Source: an uncultured Muribaculaceae bacterium (GTDB lineage Bacteria; Bacteroidota; Bacteroidia; Bacteroidales; Muribaculaceae). From it: a stretch of DNA of 64,000 bases. The DNA is taken from positions 22,551-86,550 of the forward strand of contig CAJUBL010000002.1 of NCBI GenBank assembly GCA_910584665.1, written 5' to 3'. The position numbers and the translations under genes are program-made. A model generated the notes under the pieces. The model did no database searches. It was not told where the DNA came from and saw only the letters and a list, made by a program, of their open reading frames with translations. Shown here piece after piece: positions 43,465 to 52,361 of this stretch (position 1 is the first letter of the stretch; each line of letters starts with the position of its first letter).

Positions 43465-44706
43465 GTGTTAGCCCTCCGTGTGGCGCTGAGATACTTGCTT
43501 TCAAAGAAGTCCCATAACGCCGTCAACATACTCTCACTGGTCTCGGTCATCGGCGTGGCTATCGCCACGATGGCCATGGTCATCGTACTATCGGTCTTTA
43601 ACGGTTTCAGCGATCTCGCATCAGGCAAACTCTCTATGATGGATCCCGATCTGCTGGTATCTCCCGACAGAGGCAAAGTTATGGATGGTGCCGACTCCTT
43701 GGCTGCCGTCATTTCAGAAATAGACGGTGTGAAGGTTGCGGCTCCGGTGTTGCGGGAACAGGCACTGGCTGTTATCCGTGACGGACAGATGCCTGTAACA
43801 ATGCAGGGGATGACAGTAGAGGCAGTCAGAGCCACATCGTTGCAGGGGATAATGCTTGATGGTGCGCCGGTCGTGGGCTATATCGACGAGCCTGCGCTTC
43901 CGGTATATGGTTCTCCGGCATGTGTGATAAGTGTCGGTGTGGCGGTCGAGACCGGATTGAGAAGCGACAGTGACGAACCTTTGCGGATATATGTGCCGAG
44001 ACGTCTTGGCCGTATCAACACAGCGAACCCTATGACTGCGTTCCGCAGTGACACACTGGTTGTAGCAGGAGTATACCGCGTTGAACAGGCTGAATATGAC
44101 GCCGATATGGTGATCGTTCCGCTTGAGACCGCACGCCGGTTGCTTGAGTATACCGATGGCCAGGCCACCGGTATACAGATCTTCACCAGACCCGGGTATG
44201 ACCGGAAACAGATTGCCCGGCAGATAGCTGATACTCTCGGTCGGGATTATCGTATCCTTGACCGCTATCAGCAACAGCAGCAGGCATTCAGAATGATAGC
44301 TGTAGAGAAATGGGTGACTCTTTTAATGCTCGCCTTTATACTGGTAATAACATCATTCAATATCATATCAGCTATATATATACTTAAAGTCGAGAAACAG
44401 GACAACATGGCTGTAATGAGAGCCATGGGGGCTACAGACTCGATGATTCAAAGCATTTTCGCATGGCAGGGCCGGCTCATAACACTCACGGGAGGAGCCA
44501 TAGGTCTCATTCTTGGATCCGTACTGACTCTTGCACAGCAGTGGGGCGGATTTATCAGACTCCAGGCCGGAAATATGACAATGTTGTCGGTTGAGACATA
44601 CCCGGTGAGGCTCGATTTTATGGACCTGGCGGTTGTTGCTTTGATTGTTACAGTTGTTGCACTGGTATGTTCATATATTTCAACCCTATCCCGACGATCT
44701 TTATGA
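43465..44706 (+). CDS. LolC/LolE-like FtsX-family ABC permease
   Basis: 413 aa starting with GTG at 43465; no Shine-Dalgarno-like site, as usual in this phylum. One N-terminal membrane helix (AVNILSLVSVIGVAIATMAMVIVLSVF), a large periplasmic MacB-PCD-like domain (about 50-265), then three C-terminal helices (TLLMLAFILVITSFNIISAIYIL, LITLTGGAIGLILGSVLTLA, DLAVVALIVTVVALVCSYI). It is the membrane part of a lipoprotein-release or MacB-like complex. Its stop overlaps the start of the next ATPase gene as ATGA (44703-44706), implying translational coupling. Confidence 0.88.
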   Translation: MLALRVALRYLLSKKSHNAVNILSLVSVIGVAIATMAMVIVLSVFNGFSDLASGKLSMMDPDLLVSPDRGKVMDGADSLAAVISEIDGVKVAAPVLREQALAVIRDGQMPVTMQGMTVEAVRATSLQGIMLDGAPVVGYIDEPALPVYGSPACVISVGVAVETGLRSDSDEPLRIYVPRRLGRINTANPMTAFRSDTLVVAGVYRVEQAEYDADMVIVPLETARRLLEYTDGQATGIQIFTRPGYDRKQIARQIADTLGRDYRILDRYQQQQQAFRMIAVEKWVTLLMLAFILVITSFNIISAIYILKVEKQDNMAVMRAMGATDSMIQSIFAWQGRLITLTGGAIGLILGSVLTLAQQWGGFIRLQAGNMTMLSVETYPVRLDFMDLAVVALIVTVVALVCSYISTLSRRSL

Positions 44707-46166
44707 TAACTCCTCTCATACATCTCGTCAGTGACTGGCTTTATTACTCTGACACTCGCCTGGATAACAGCGTACATGTGACTGTTCCTCAGGGAGTCAG
44801 CGTGGCTATAGGACCAAATGGTGCCGGTAAATCACTGCTGGGCGAGATAATTGAACGGGGACACAACTTCCGGACCAACCGTATATTGTCGGCTGTAGGT
44901 AAGAGGCTTACAATCAGAAAGGTAGAATTTGCAGATATACACTCATTGCGTGGTATTTCCGCTAAGGGATATTACCAGCAACGCTATGAGGCTACGATGA
45001 ACGACGACGTGCCTACTGTAACCCAGGTCATTGATAAAGACTATGATACAGAGACCGTAATCGAATGGTGCAAGCGTCTGGGAGTCGGCGACATACGCAA
45101 TAAGCGTATTAACTACCTGTCAAGTGGAGAACTACGCAAGCTGTTGATTGCCACGGCATTGATATCGCGTCCGGATCTGCTTATCCTCGATAATCCGTAT
45201 ATAGGCCTCGACGAGACGTCAAGATGTATGCTTGATAGTGCCATATTGTCGCTTAAGTTATTAAATGTCAATGTGTTGATGCTTGTGTGTGATCCTCGTG
45301 ACATACCTCCTTATGCCTCGGTTGTCATTCCTGTTGTCAATATGACACTTAGAAAACCGGTTGAGGTAACGGGTGACATAGGCACACTGCGTGATTCGAT
45401 GATGCATCTGTTTGACTATGCGATAGATACATCACGTCTGCCACGCCCGCTCGCTGTTGACGACCAGCCGGTCGGGATAATAGCCGGATTCGAGAAATGC
45501 CCCATAAGCTATGGCCACACCGTGATCATCGACAGTGTCGACTGGACCATACGGGACAACGAGCGTTGGGCATTACAAGGACCGAACGGAAGCGGCAAAT
45601 CAACACTTCTCAGTCTTATAAACGCCGACAATCCGGCCGGTTACCGTTCAAATATAACATTATTTGACCGCAGACGAGGTACGGGGGAAAGTATCTGGGA
45701 CATCAAACGCCGGGTGGGATACATATCTCCCGAGATGCGGTTATACTTCACTGGGACAGGCACCGCCCAGACAATTATAGGACAAGGGCTTATCGATACA
45801 GTTGGCTCATTTGTCAAGCTTAAGCCCGACCAGATTGCCCAGGCCGGTCTATGGATCAGACTCCTTCATCTGGAACATATCGCACAACGGCCATATAACA
45901 TCCTGTCGGCCGGTGAGCGACAGATTGTATTGCTGGCACGGGCGATGATTAAACAGCCGCGTCTGCTGATCCTCGATGAGCCGATGCACGGACTCGATTA
46001 CGGACGTAAACGTGCCATGAGAGCATTGGTCAACTACTTCGCGGCCAGAGCTGATCTGCCTGGATCACGCTACCCGATGTCGCTCATTTACGTCACCCAC
46101 CGTCGTGACGAACTTCCCGAGTGTATAAACCGCACAATGGATCTTTCCGTTCATATCCGTACATAA
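44703..46166 (+). CDS. Double-NBD ABC ATPase, ModF/PhrA-like
   Basis: 487 aa from the ATG at 44703 (ATGA overlap with the permease stop); an upstream in-frame ATG at 44667 is less likely. Two nucleotide-binding domains: Walker A GPNGAGKSLLG and signature YLSSGELRKLL with LLILDNPYIGLD in the first; GPNGSGKSTLL, NILSAGERQIVLLARAM and LLILDEPMHGLD in the second. No membrane segments. Resembles E. coli ModF, a soluble duplicated ATPase of uncertain role. Coupling to a LolC/E permease suggests it may power that permease, although LolD-type partners are normally single-domain. Confidence 0.8.
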   Translation: MITPLIHLVSDWLYYSDTRLDNSVHVTVPQGVSVAIGPNGAGKSLLGEIIERGHNFRTNRILSAVGKRLTIRKVEFADIHSLRGISAKGYYQQRYEATMNDDVPTVTQVIDKDYDTETVIEWCKRLGVGDIRNKRINYLSSGELRKLLIATALISRPDLLILDNPYIGLDETSRCMLDSAILSLKLLNVNVLMLVCDPRDIPPYASVVIPVVNMTLRKPVEVTGDIGTLRDSMMHLFDYAIDTSRLPRPLAVDDQPVGIIAGFEKCPISYGHTVIIDSVDWTIRDNERWALQGPNGSGKSTLLSLINADNPAGYRSNITLFDRRRGTGESIWDIKRRVGYISPEMRLYFTGTGTAQTIIGQGLIDTVGSFVKLKPDQIAQAGLWIRLLHLEHIAQRPYNILSAGERQIVLLARAMIKQPRLLILDEPMHGLDYGRKRAMRALVNYFAARADLPGSRYPMSLIYVTHRRDELPECINRTMDLSVHIRT

Positions 46167-46211
46167 TATTCAGTCCCAACCCGGGAATCACAGCATAGTG
46201 AATATAATATA

Positions 46212-47309
46212 ATGCAATTAAATAAGCTAACAGTCAATAATTTCAAGAATATCACCGAGGCCTCGCTCGAATTCTCGCCATCGATCAACTGTCTGCTCGG
46301 TAATAATGGTATGGGTAAGAGCAATATGCTTGATGCCATATATTATCTGAGTTTTGCCCGGAGTTTCAGTGGTTTGGCCGACGCTCGCCTTGTGACCCGC
46401 GGCAGTGATTTCATGATGCTGAAGGGTGAATACACCCGCCGGAATACCATAGAGGAACTTACGGCTGGACTCGTGGTCGGCAAACGGAAGTCATTCAGAC
46501 GCGGAGGTAAGGAATATCAGCGGCTTAGCGATCATATAGGTATATTTCCGGCGGTATTGATATCGCCGGCCGATGCCGACCTCATAACCGGTACCGGTGA
46601 GGAGCGCCGTCGTCTTGTAGATATGGTGATATCGCAGAGCGACCCGCGCTATCTTGACCACCTGATAAAGTACGGGCGATCATTGCAGCAACGCAACAGG
46701 CTGTTACACAATCGTGTTGTCGATCACAATCTTTACATGGCTGTAGAGACAGCAATGGCCATATCCGCACACTATATTGTTGACTGCCGTCGCAGATGGA
46801 CCATAGAGCTGACACCCTTATTGACAAAACTATACTCCGACATTGCCGGCAACAGCGAGGCTCCGGCTATAAGTTACCGCACACATCTTGAACCAGGCAT
46901 GGACTTCGAGGCATTGCTTGACAGTGCGAGACGTCATGATGAGATTGTGGGTTACACGTCGGTAGGACCGCATCGTGATGATCTTGAACTGTCTCTCAAC
47001 GACTTACCTGTAAGACGTACGGCAAGCCAGGGACAATGTAAATCATTTACTATAGCGTTGCGGCTGGCTCAGTATGATTTCCTGCACCGTGCTTCCGGGC
47101 TTGCTCCGTTACTTCTGCTTGATGATATTTTTGACAAGCTTGATGCCATACGGGTAGAGCGTATTGTCTCTATAGTGCGTGACAATGAGCGTTTCGGACA
47201 GATCTTTATCACAGATACCAACCGCGACCATCTTGATTCGATAATGCGTATGACAGGCGCACAGTATAGTATGTGGAATGTTGCATACGGACAGTTTGAT
47301 GAGCTATGA
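46212..47309 (+). CDS. recF: DNA replication and repair protein RecF
   Basis: 365 aa, normal length. Walker A GNNGMGKSNMLDAIYYLSFARSF near residue 30, RecF signature YTSVGPHRDDLELSLND and SQGQCKSFTIALRLAQYDFL, and Walker B/D-loop LLLLDDIFDKLDAIRVERIV. It helps load RecA at single-strand gaps. The stop overlaps the start of the next gene by 4 bp (ATGA at 47306), so the pair is co-translated. Confidence 0.96.
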   Translation: MQLNKLTVNNFKNITEASLEFSPSINCLLGNNGMGKSNMLDAIYYLSFARSFSGLADARLVTRGSDFMMLKGEYTRRNTIEELTAGLVVGKRKSFRRGGKEYQRLSDHIGIFPAVLISPADADLITGTGEERRRLVDMVISQSDPRYLDHLIKYGRSLQQRNRLLHNRVVDHNLYMAVETAMAISAHYIVDCRRRWTIELTPLLTKLYSDIAGNSEAPAISYRTHLEPGMDFEALLDSARRHDEIVGYTSVGPHRDDLELSLNDLPVRRTASQGQCKSFTIALRLAQYDFLHRASGLAPLLLLDDIFDKLDAIRVERIVSIVRDNERFGQIFITDTNRDHLDSIMRMTGAQYSMWNVAYGQFDEL

Positions 47310-47596
47310 AACGGACTGATCCATTATCAATCAGGCAGCTGATAGACCGTGTGCTTGATGACGACTCTGTAAGGGATGCCGCCCGGGCACAACGGTTGTG
47401 CTACCTGTGGCCAGATGTAGTGGGACCAGGCATAAACAGATATACTACAAAACGTTATGTCTCAGATGGCATTTTACATGTATATATATCGTCGGCTCCT
47501 CTTAAAAACGAATTGCAGTTTCACCGCAGCCGTCTTGTTGACCTGTTGAACCAGGCCGTCGGAGCCGATGTTATTACAGACATACATATTCATTGA
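47306..47596 (+). CDS. DUF721 (DciA-like) protein
   Basis: 96 aa. The DUF721 pattern is visible: W..VVGPGI..YT....V.DGILHVYISSAPLKNELQFHRSRLVDLLNQAVGADVITDIHIH. DciA-type proteins load or operate the replicative helicase in bacteria without DnaC (family knowledge). Overlap with recF by 4 bp supports a replication/repair role. Confidence 0.85.
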   Translation: MKRTDPLSIRQLIDRVLDDDSVRDAARAQRLCYLWPDVVGPGINRYTTKRYVSDGILHVYISSAPLKNELQFHRSRLVDLLNQAVGADVITDIHIH

Positions 47597-47667
47597 TATT
47601 ATGTGCAATACATTAAGATATAAACTGATATTCACTGCTTATTTAATATAAATAATTGACGATCAAT

Positions 47668-48141
47668 ATGAAATCTCCAATACTCTTACCTCCGTCGGAT
47701 AATCCGCGCGTACCGGAGCCTGTGGCGCCTTTCTATCACTCGCTGCCGTTGCAGATACGTTTTAGCGATATTGACATGCTGGGACATCTCAACAATGGCG
47801 TGTACCTGACATTCATGGACTTAGGCAAGGCCCGTTATTTCAATGACGTAATGGGAGAAAAGGTCGACTGGCATAATATAAAAGTAGCTGTAGTAAATCT
47901 TAACGTAAACTTCTATGCCCCAGCATACCTTGACAGCAACATAAGTGTCCTCACAGCTGTGACATCTATTTCTAAACACAGCATGACAATGGAACAGCGA
48001 ATAGTCGATACCGATAGCGGTGAAGTCAAATGTCTGGCAACCACCATCATGGCCGGATATGATATACAGACAGCCAGCTCCCTTCCTATAGATCCGGAAT
48101 GGCGCACAGCCATATCAGCCTGGGAACAGCGTGAAATGTGA
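47668..48141 (+). CDS. Acyl-CoA thioesterase, hotdog (4HBT) fold
   Basis: 157 aa from the ATG at 47668; the in-frame TTG at 47656 is less likely. The 4HBT core is RFSDIDMLGHLNNGVYLTFMDLGKARYF with the family Asp and the long helix, followed by beta strands (AVVNLNVNFYAPAYLDSNISVLTAV, MTMEQRIVDTDSGEVKC). It hydrolyses acyl-CoA or related thioesters in the cytoplasm. It is convergent with gluQ, the stops being 12 bp apart. Confidence 0.88.
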   Translation: MKSPILLPPSDNPRVPEPVAPFYHSLPLQIRFSDIDMLGHLNNGVYLTFMDLGKARYFNDVMGEKVDWHNIKVAVVNLNVNFYAPAYLDSNISVLTAVTSISKHSMTMEQRIVDTDSGEVKCLATTIMAGYDIQTASSLPIDPEWRTAISAWEQREM

Positions 48142-48153
48142 AGCGGTAATATG

Positions 48154-49131
48154 TCATTCGGTCAGGCTGGAGTCGGTTTCTGCCTGAGACATGACGGCGT
48201 GGCAGGTCCGTGATCTGTAGACCGTAAGTAGCTCGGCGAGTGTTATTGGCGAGGGGGTGGGGGTAAGGCCGGCTAAACATGCTATACGTCCCAGAAGTCC
48301 TGCAGGGGTATTATGCTCCCGCAGACAGTTCATGCCCTGGGACGCGTCACGCTTGCTGAGGCGCTGTCCTCGTTCGTTGACAATCAGCGGTAAATGGGCA
48401 AATCTCGGCGACGCGAAGCCAAGCAGTCGGTATAGATAGAGCTGTTGTGCGGCGGAGAGAAGCAGATCACGACCTCTCATAACCTCGGTAACCCCCATCA
48501 GTGCATCGTCGGCCACGACGGCGAGCTGATAGGCCCAGGCTCCGTCAGAACGTCTCACGATGAAATCGCCGCAATCGCGGGCAAGATTGTAGCTCTGCGG
48601 GCCGGCAATCAGATCGTCAAAAGCAATCTCGTTGTCAGGAACATACAGCCGTATGGCTCCTGGAACCGAAAGGTCGGTGTCATAGCACGGCATGACGGGT
48701 GGACGGCATGTGCCGGCATATATGATGCGCCCGTCCGACTGGTGCGGCGCCTGTGTTGCCATGATGTCGGCACGTGTACATCTGCATTTATATAACAGAC
48801 CGGTCTCGGCGAGGCGGCTCAGGCAGTAGGTGTAGATATCATGGCGGCGGCTCTGGACATAAGGTCCGTGGGGACCCCGGTCATCAAGTCCACCCTCGTC
48901 CCAGTCAAGGCCGAGCCAGTGAAGATCTTCCTCTATGAGACGTGCATATTCATATCTTGATCGCTGGGGGTCAAGATCTTCGATGCGTAGTATCCATCTT
49001 CCGCCACGGCTCTTTACCGAAAGCCATGACATGACGGCAGTGTAAATGTTGCCCAGATGCATGCGCCCGGATGGCGACGGCGCGAAGCGTCCGGTGGGTG
49101 TGAATTCGCTTTTTGTAGTGTCTGTTCCCAT
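48154..49131 (-). CDS. gluQ: Glutamyl-Q tRNA(Asp) synthetase
   Basis: 325 aa from the ATG at 49131 (MGTDTTKSEFTPTGRF). Truncated GluRS-like enzyme: HIGH-type motif FAPSPSGRMHLGN, WILRIEDLDPQR, a zinc-site region YKCRCTRADI...YAGTCRP, and the KMSKS-type loop RLSKRDAS. It lacks the anticodon-binding domain, as expected for GluQ-RS, which attaches glutamate to the queuosine base of tRNA-Asp. Convergent with the thioesterase gene. Confidence 0.92.
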   Translation of the reverse strand: MGTDTTKSEFTPTGRFAPSPSGRMHLGNIYTAVMSWLSVKSRGGRWILRIEDLDPQRSRYEYARLIEEDLHWLGLDWDEGGLDDRGPHGPYVQSRRHDIYTYCLSRLAETGLLYKCRCTRADIMATQAPHQSDGRIIYAGTCRPPVMPCYDTDLSVPGAIRLYVPDNEIAFDDLIAGPQSYNLARDCGDFIVRRSDGAWAYQLAVVADDALMGVTEVMRGRDLLLSAAQQLYLYRLLGFASPRFAHLPLIVNERGQRLSKRDASQGMNCLREHNTPAGLLGRIACLAGLTPTPSPITLAELLTVYRSRTCHAVMSQAETDSSLTE

Positions 49132-49201
49132 ATCGGAATACAAAGGTATGGAAATTAACGAAATTTTTCTCTAATTATACGCGTTTTTCAAAATTCCTCA
49201 C

Positions 49202-49209
49202 TATCTTTG
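49202..49209 (+). promoter_or_regulatory. -7 box of the pckA promoter
   Basis: TATCTTTG matches TAnnTTTG and lies 90 bp upstream of the pckA ATG. The -33 region (about 49180) is T-rich without an exact TTG. The remaining leader is AT-rich. Confidence 0.55.
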
Positions 49210-49299
49210 CAACCGAATTAGTGGGAACTTATAGTCCATGCATACACACCTCTAAGGTAAAATAAACGTAAACTACTCTAATATAACCTTTTAAACGAA

Positions 49300-50904
49300 A
49301 TGAGCAAAATTGATTTAACCCAGTATGGTATCACAGGTACCACTGAGATCATCTACAACCCCTCCTATGAGGAGCTCTTCAAAGAAGAAACCCTTCCCGG
49401 CCTCGAAGGCTTTGAGAAAGGTGTGGTAACCGAGCTTGGCGCAGTAAACGTTATGACCGGCGTATACACCGGACGTTCCCCTAAAGACAAGTTCATCGTG
49501 CTCGACGAGAACTCTAAGGACAAAGTATGGTGGACAACCGAGGAGTACAAGAACGACAACAAGCCTGTTACCGAGAAGACCTGGGAGGCTGTAAAGAAAA
49601 TCGCCGTTAAGGAGCTCTGCAACAAGAAACTGTATGTGGTCGACTGCTTCTGCGGTGCCAACAGGGACACCCGCATGGCTGTACGCTTCATAATGGAAGT
49701 TGCATGGCAGGCTCACTTCGTGACCAACATGTTCATCAAGCCTACTGCCGAGGAACTCAAGGAGTTCAAGCCTGACTTCGTCGTATACAACGCCTCGAAG
49801 GCCAAGGTTGAGAACTACAAAGAACTCGGGCTGAACAGCGAGACCGCAGTTGTGTTCAACACAACATCCAAGGAGCAGGTCATCATCAACACATGGTATG
49901 GCGGTGAGATGAAGAAAGGTATGTTCTCCATGATGAACTATTACCTTCCCCAGCAGGGTATTGCTTCGATGCACTGCTCGGCCAACACTGACATGAACGG
50001 TGAGAACACCGCTATCTTCTTCGGTCTGTCCGGTACCGGCAAGACTACACTGTCGACCGACCCGAAGCGTCTTCTTATCGGTGACGACGAGCACGGCTGG
50101 GATGACAACGGTGTGTTCAACTTCGAGGGTGGATGCTATGCCAAGGTCATCAACCTTGATAAGGAGAGCGAGCCCGACATCTATAACGCCATCCGCCGTG
50201 ACGCTCTTCTTGAGAACGTTACAGTTGACGCCGAGGGCAAGATCGACTTCGCCGACAAGAGCGTTACCGAGAACACCCGCGTATCTTATCCCATCGACCA
50301 CATCGAGAACATCGTTAAGCCTGTCTCGGCCGGTCCTGCAGCAAAGAACGTTATTTTCCTGTCGGCCGACGCATTCGGCGTACTGCCCCCCGTATCTATC
50401 CTGACTCCGGAGCAGACAAAGTATTACTTCCTGTCTGGCTTCACCGCTAAGCTTGCAGGTACCGAACGTGGCATCACCGAGCCCACTCCTACTTTCTCGG
50501 CATGCTTCGGACAGGCATTCCTCGAACTGCATCCTACAAAATATGCCGAGGAACTCGTCAGGAAGATGGAAAAGAGCGGTGCCAAGGCTTATCTTGTGAA
50601 CACCGGCTGGAACGGCACAGGCAAGCGTATCTCGATCCGTGACACCCGCGGTATCATTGACGCTATACTTGACGGTGCTATCCTGAACGCTCCTACCAAG
50701 AAGCTCCCGATCTTCGACTTCGAGATACCGACCGAGCTTCCCGGCGTAGATCCCAAGATCCTTGATCCCCGCGACACCTACACCAACCCCGAGGAGTGGA
50801 CAAAGAAAGCCGAGGATCTCGCTTCGCGCTTCATCAAGAACTTCGCCAAGTATGAGAACAATGCTGCCGGCAAGGCTCTCGTAGCTGCCGGTCCCCAGCT
50901 CTGA
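49300..50904 (+). CDS. pckA: Phosphoenolpyruvate carboxykinase (ATP)
   Basis: 534 aa, normal length. Family motifs: YTGRSPKDKFIV, RFIMEVAWQAHFVTNMFI, the kinase-1 loop FFGLSGTGKTTLSTDPKRLLIGDDEHGW and GGCYAKVINL. It interconverts oxaloacetate and PEP; in gut Bacteroidales it runs mainly in the carboxylating direction for succinate and propionate formation. Codon use is strongly biased towards GAG, AAG, AAC and CTC codons compared with its neighbours, a sign of high expression. That bias also produces a long meaningless open frame on the opposite strand. Confidence 0.97.
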   Translation: MSKIDLTQYGITGTTEIIYNPSYEELFKEETLPGLEGFEKGVVTELGAVNVMTGVYTGRSPKDKFIVLDENSKDKVWWTTEEYKNDNKPVTEKTWEAVKKIAVKELCNKKLYVVDCFCGANRDTRMAVRFIMEVAWQAHFVTNMFIKPTAEELKEFKPDFVVYNASKAKVENYKELGLNSETAVVFNTTSKEQVIINTWYGGEMKKGMFSMMNYYLPQQGIASMHCSANTDMNGENTAIFFGLSGTGKTTLSTDPKRLLIGDDEHGWDDNGVFNFEGGCYAKVINLDKESEPDIYNAIRRDALLENVTVDAEGKIDFADKSVTENTRVSYPIDHIENIVKPVSAGPAAKNVIFLSADAFGVLPPVSILTPEQTKYYFLSGFTAKLAGTERGITEPTPTFSACFGQAFLELHPTKYAEELVRKMEKSGAKAYLVNTGWNGTGKRISIRDTRGIIDAILDGAILNAPTKKLPIFDFEIPTELPGVDPKILDPRDTYTNPEEWTKKAEDLASRFIKNFAKYENNAAGKALVAAGPQL

Positions 50905-50925
50905 TCTCAGTAAATAGAAAAGACT

Positions 50926-51015
50926 GCTTCCGGGTGATATCATAGGAATCCATCCGGAAGCGCTCGTTTAAATCGGCACATATATCAGGTCATATGATCT
51001 GTATATGTGCCGATT
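50926..51015 (+). terminator. Two tandem hairpins after pckA
   Basis: First hairpin 50926-50961 with arms GCTTCCGG/CCGGAAGC. Second hairpin 50971-51015, arms starting AATCGGCACATATA and ending TATATGTGCCGATT, about 17 bp with one bulge. No clear U-run follows either; together they probably define the 3' end of the abundant pckA mRNA. Confidence 0.6.
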
Positions 51016-51121
51016 CCGGTTATTCATACAGCGGGGATGTTATATCTCCGTCCTGTGGTGTTGTTTTTTTATTTTGCAGGTGAGGGAATATTAGGTTTTT
51101 TCTATAAATTTGTCATTGTAT

Positions 51122-51961
51122 ATGGAAACTGAGTCCCGATATAAATCTATCAGTCTTTGGCAGGGATTTCCTGTGGAAGGAAAAGCCCGGCTGACACCGT
51201 TCCCGGCCGTCAATGGCAACGGGACCGCATGTATAGTGTGTCCCGGCGGCAGCTACTTCTGGCTTGATAAGGTCAACGAGGGACGTCTGGCGGCCCGCTG
51301 GCTTCAGTCCAGCGGCATAACGGCATTTCTGCTCGAATACCGTACGGCCGGGGTGCCTGCTTTTATGACCCGTTTCAGACTTGGCAGTCATGTAATCCGT
51401 GCACACCGTTCGATGCAGGATGTTTTTATGGCGTTGAGGTACGTCAGAGAAAACGCCGGTGTATGGAATATAGATCCGGAACGTATCGGGGTACTCGGAT
51501 TTTCGGCCGGAGGCCATATGGCGCTTATGGCGGCTGAAAAGAACGGCGGTAAAGTGCTGGGTGAGCTTGGAATAGACACGACTGTTGACTTATCACCGCG
51601 TTTTGTCGGAGCTGTCTATCCTGTGGTCTCGTTTGTTGACCGTTGCACGCACAGACGATCTCGTCGTGGTCTCATAGGTGATTTCAACGGTCACCATGAA
51701 CAGTTGCGCCGTGAATTGTCGGCCGAACTGAACGTCAGACCTGATATGCCGCCTTTGTTTCTCGTAAGCTGTGACGACGATAGGGTGGTTGATCCACGTA
51801 ATTCGCAGATCTTAAATGATGCGATGCGGTTTTACGGCGCAAAAATCGATTATCATCGTTTCCGCACAGGTGGCCATGGCTTTGGTGTCAATGCCTCTCT
51901 TACCACCCCCGAGGCGTCCACCTGGATGCAGGCCTTTCTCGACTTTGTCTCCCGCGTATAA
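51122..51961 (+). CDS. Alpha/beta hydrolase (acetyl-esterase / BD-FAE-like)
   Basis: 279 aa from the ATG at 51122. Oxyanion region IVCPGGSYFWL, nucleophile elbow GVLGFSAGGHMALMAA (Ser128), acid in DDDRVVDPRN and His in TGGHGFGVN. This pattern fits esterases acting on acetylated or feruloylated carbohydrates. No signal peptide, so cytoplasmic. It stands alone between pckA and the AAA+ region. Confidence 0.8.
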   Translation: METESRYKSISLWQGFPVEGKARLTPFPAVNGNGTACIVCPGGSYFWLDKVNEGRLAARWLQSSGITAFLLEYRTAGVPAFMTRFRLGSHVIRAHRSMQDVFMALRYVRENAGVWNIDPERIGVLGFSAGGHMALMAAEKNGGKVLGELGIDTTVDLSPRFVGAVYPVVSFVDRCTHRRSRRGLIGDFNGHHEQLRRELSAELNVRPDMPPLFLVSCDDDRVVDPRNSQILNDAMRFYGAKIDYHRFRTGGHGFGVNASLTTPEASTWMQAFLDFVSRV

Positions 51962-51992
51962 AACAGTGTGACCTTCACAACAGTATATAAAA

Positions 51993-52024
51993 TTTGGAAG
52001 ATTACTGATTTATCACTAATTTTG
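51993..52024 (+). promoter_or_regulatory. Promoter of the small-ORF/AAA+ transcript
   Basis: TTTG at 51993-51996, 20-bp spacer, TAATTTTG at 52017-52024. Expected start near 52030, giving a 330-nt leader before the AAA+ gene and about 65 nt before the 25-codon ORF. Confidence 0.75.
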
Positions 52025-52094
52025 CACCATAACGGGTAGCGATCCATTGTGGCGCGACCCCACTTCATACAGTTTAATTACTTCATTTACATCT

Positions 52095-52172
52095 ATGAAG
52101 CATCTGCATTCCAACATCAGCAAGTTCGGCGGTGCCGCTCCTCCGGAAGGCGCGGGGATGAGGTGCGCATAG
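52095..52172 (+). CDS. Small ORF, 25 codons, possible leader peptide or small protein
   Basis: ATG at 52095 to TAG at 52172. The product begins MKHLHSNISKFGGAAPPEGA and ends GMRCA: basic and His-rich at the start, Gly/Ala/Pro-rich later, one Cys near the end, no membrane segment. It begins about 65 nt after a consensus promoter, the normal leader length. It is followed by 190 nt of non-coding, hairpin-rich sequence before the AAA+ gene. It may be a leader peptide controlling that gene, a small regulatory protein or a peptide precursor. I do not recognise a named family, and chance cannot be excluded at this length. Confidence 0.45.
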   Translation: MKHLHSNISKFGGAAPPEGAGMRCA

Positions 52173-52361
52173 TTTTTCCACCAAATTTTTTCAACCGCAG
52201 AAATGCTCCGACAGCCCGTGGTATGTCCTGACGTATCAGGCAATCGTGAGCTGAGAGTTCATTGACATGTTGGTAACGGTTCCTGAGGCAGGCCTCAGGC
52301 TGGGATAAGTAAAAATGAGGTGTTAACCCGGATGGCTCAGCAGCCTTCCCTCTAAAACTGT
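52173..52361 (+). promoter_or_regulatory. Structured leader upstream of the AAA+ gene
   Basis: Three short perfect hairpins: CCTGA-CGTA-TCAGG (52227-52240), CCTGAGG-CAGG-CCTCAGG (52282-52299) and GGCT-CAGC-AGCC (52334-52345). No terminator U-run is present and no known riboswitch motif was recognised. Together with the small ORF it could form a translation-dependent control region. Confidence 0.4.

Noticed and set aside
49315..50943. A 542-codon open frame on the minus strand opposite pckA
   Set aside because: It mirrors the strong codon bias of pckA, whose protein is unmistakable; the antisense translation has no recognisable domain and repeated Leu/Val/Gly/Asp runs typical of shadow frames.
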